DNA of 64,000 nucleotides from Streptomyces nodosus (GTDB lineage Bacteria; Actinomycetota; Actinomycetes; Streptomycetales; Streptomycetaceae), in contig NZ_CP023747.1 of the NCBI RefSeq assembly GCF_008704995.1, positions 1,452,501 through 1,516,500 on the forward strand, read 5' to 3'. A model generated the notes under the pieces. The model searched no databases. It saw only the letters and a program-made list of their open reading frames with translations, and was not told the DNA's origin. How positions within the stretch are numbered: the stretch's first letter is position 1; each line of letters opens with the position of its first letter. Made by a program: the position numbers and the translations under genes. This document shows, one piece after another, positions 63,604 through 64,000 of the stretch.

Positions 63604-64000
63604 TCAGTCCTCCGGCAGCTCGACCGGGGCGATCTCGTCGTAGAGGTCACCGGGGCCGGGGTTGGTCGGGTCGGTCGCGCCGCCGAGGTGACGCATCACG
63701 CCCCACACCGCGTTGAGCGCGGTCTGCACGGCGCCCTCGGCCCAGCCGGCCGTCCAGGAGATGTCGTCGCCGGCGAGGAAGACGCCCCGCTTGTCGGCGG
63801 GCAGCCGGTCCTGCATGAAGTGGGTGAACAGGCGGCGCTGGTAGCGGTAGTGGCCGGGCAGGTTCGCCTTGAACGCGCCCATGAAGTAGGGCTCGTTCTC
63901 CCAGGAGACCGTGACCGGGCTGCCGATGATGTGCTTTCTGATGTCGACCTTCGGATAGATCTCGCCGAGCGACTTCAGCATGACCTCCATCCGCTCCTCC
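63604..64000 (-). CDS. Flavin monoamine oxidase, C-terminal part (cut by window end)
   Basis: The last 132 residues of a FAD-dependent amine oxidase; the gene continues past base 64000. The FAD-binding C-terminal motif is clear: RGVFLAGDDISWTAGWAEGA followed by VQTALNAVWGVM. Before it are KVDIRKHIIGSPVTVSWENE and GAFKANLPGHYRYQRRLFTH. It resembles tryptophan 2-monooxygenase-like and other flavin monoamine oxidases of Streptomyces. An ATG at 63990 is internal, not the real start. The substrate cannot be read from this part. Confidence 0.88.
   Translation of the reverse strand, partial: EERMEVMLKSLGEIYPKVDIRKHIIGSPVTVSWENEPYFMGAFKANLPGHYRYQRRLFTHFMQDRLPADKRGVFLAGDDISWTAGWAEGAVQTALNAVWGVMRHLGGATDPTNPGPGDLYDEIAPVELPED

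Noticed and set aside
60726..63650. 974-aa minus-strand frame across the permease and oxidoreductase
   Set aside because: Opposite strand of two clear genes; Arg/His/Gly-rich with no recognisable domain.

Overview
High GC content, strong G/C bias at third codon positions, GTG starts and gene content identify this as the chromosome of a Streptomyces or close relative. From memory, the order ptsI, acetoacetyl-CoA synthetase, conservon, smeA-sffA, rbpA-fxsA-ppm1, hisG-hisE-ribH-ribBA-ribM-ribE resembles the S. coelicolor region around SCO1390 to SCO1450; this was not checked by search. I see no insertion sequence, prophage, CRISPR array, rRNA or tRNA, so the window looks like core chromosome.

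Layout. 0-8 kb: PTS enzyme I (ptsI), a hypothetical protein, acetoacetyl-CoA synthetase, a GH31 glycosidase and a Nudix hydrolase. 8-16 kb: a conservon (cvnA, cvnB, cvnC, cvnD), with a fused 5-oxoprolinase-type gene between cvnC and cvnD. 16-24 kb: a two-TM protein, then a three-gene minus-strand operon encoding a 1547-residue SMC/MukB-like ATPase and two partners. 24-30 kb: an SGNH hydrolase coupled to two GT4 glycosyltransferases, then HEAT-like and ankyrin proteins. 30-37 kb: smeA-sffA (sporulation septum), a divergent MocR regulator and YczE-like membrane protein, a glycerophosphodiesterase and an MFS transporter. 37-48 kb: rbpA behind a textbook SigR promoter, fxsA, ppm1, an amidohydrolase, an Lrp/AsnC regulator, an acyl-CoA dehydrogenase with a TetR gene, a small membrane protein, a Tat-exported C39-type protease and a P-loop kinase that appears to lack a normal start codon. 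48-58 kb: a TPR-AAA+ ATPase carrying the only in-frame TTA codon I found, paired CNNM/CBS membrane proteins, and the ribE-ribM-ribBA-ribH-hisE-hisG-PH gene run behind an FMN riboswitch. 58-64 kb: a ROK regulator facing an MFS transporter, an NCS2 permease, a luciferase-like oxidoreductase and a truncated flavin amine oxidase.

The items most worth following up are: the condensin-like operon, which lacks the JetD nuclease gene and has Asn at the expected Walker B catalytic Glu; two intergenic units with a promoter, a 5' hairpin and a terminator that look like small RNAs (47942-48012 and 58258-58335, the second with a palindrome abutting its -35 box); the apparent ATT start of the kinase; the lost Walker A lysine in SffA; and the conservon split by an oxoprolinase gene.

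All functions are inferred by reading the sequence; no database search was run.
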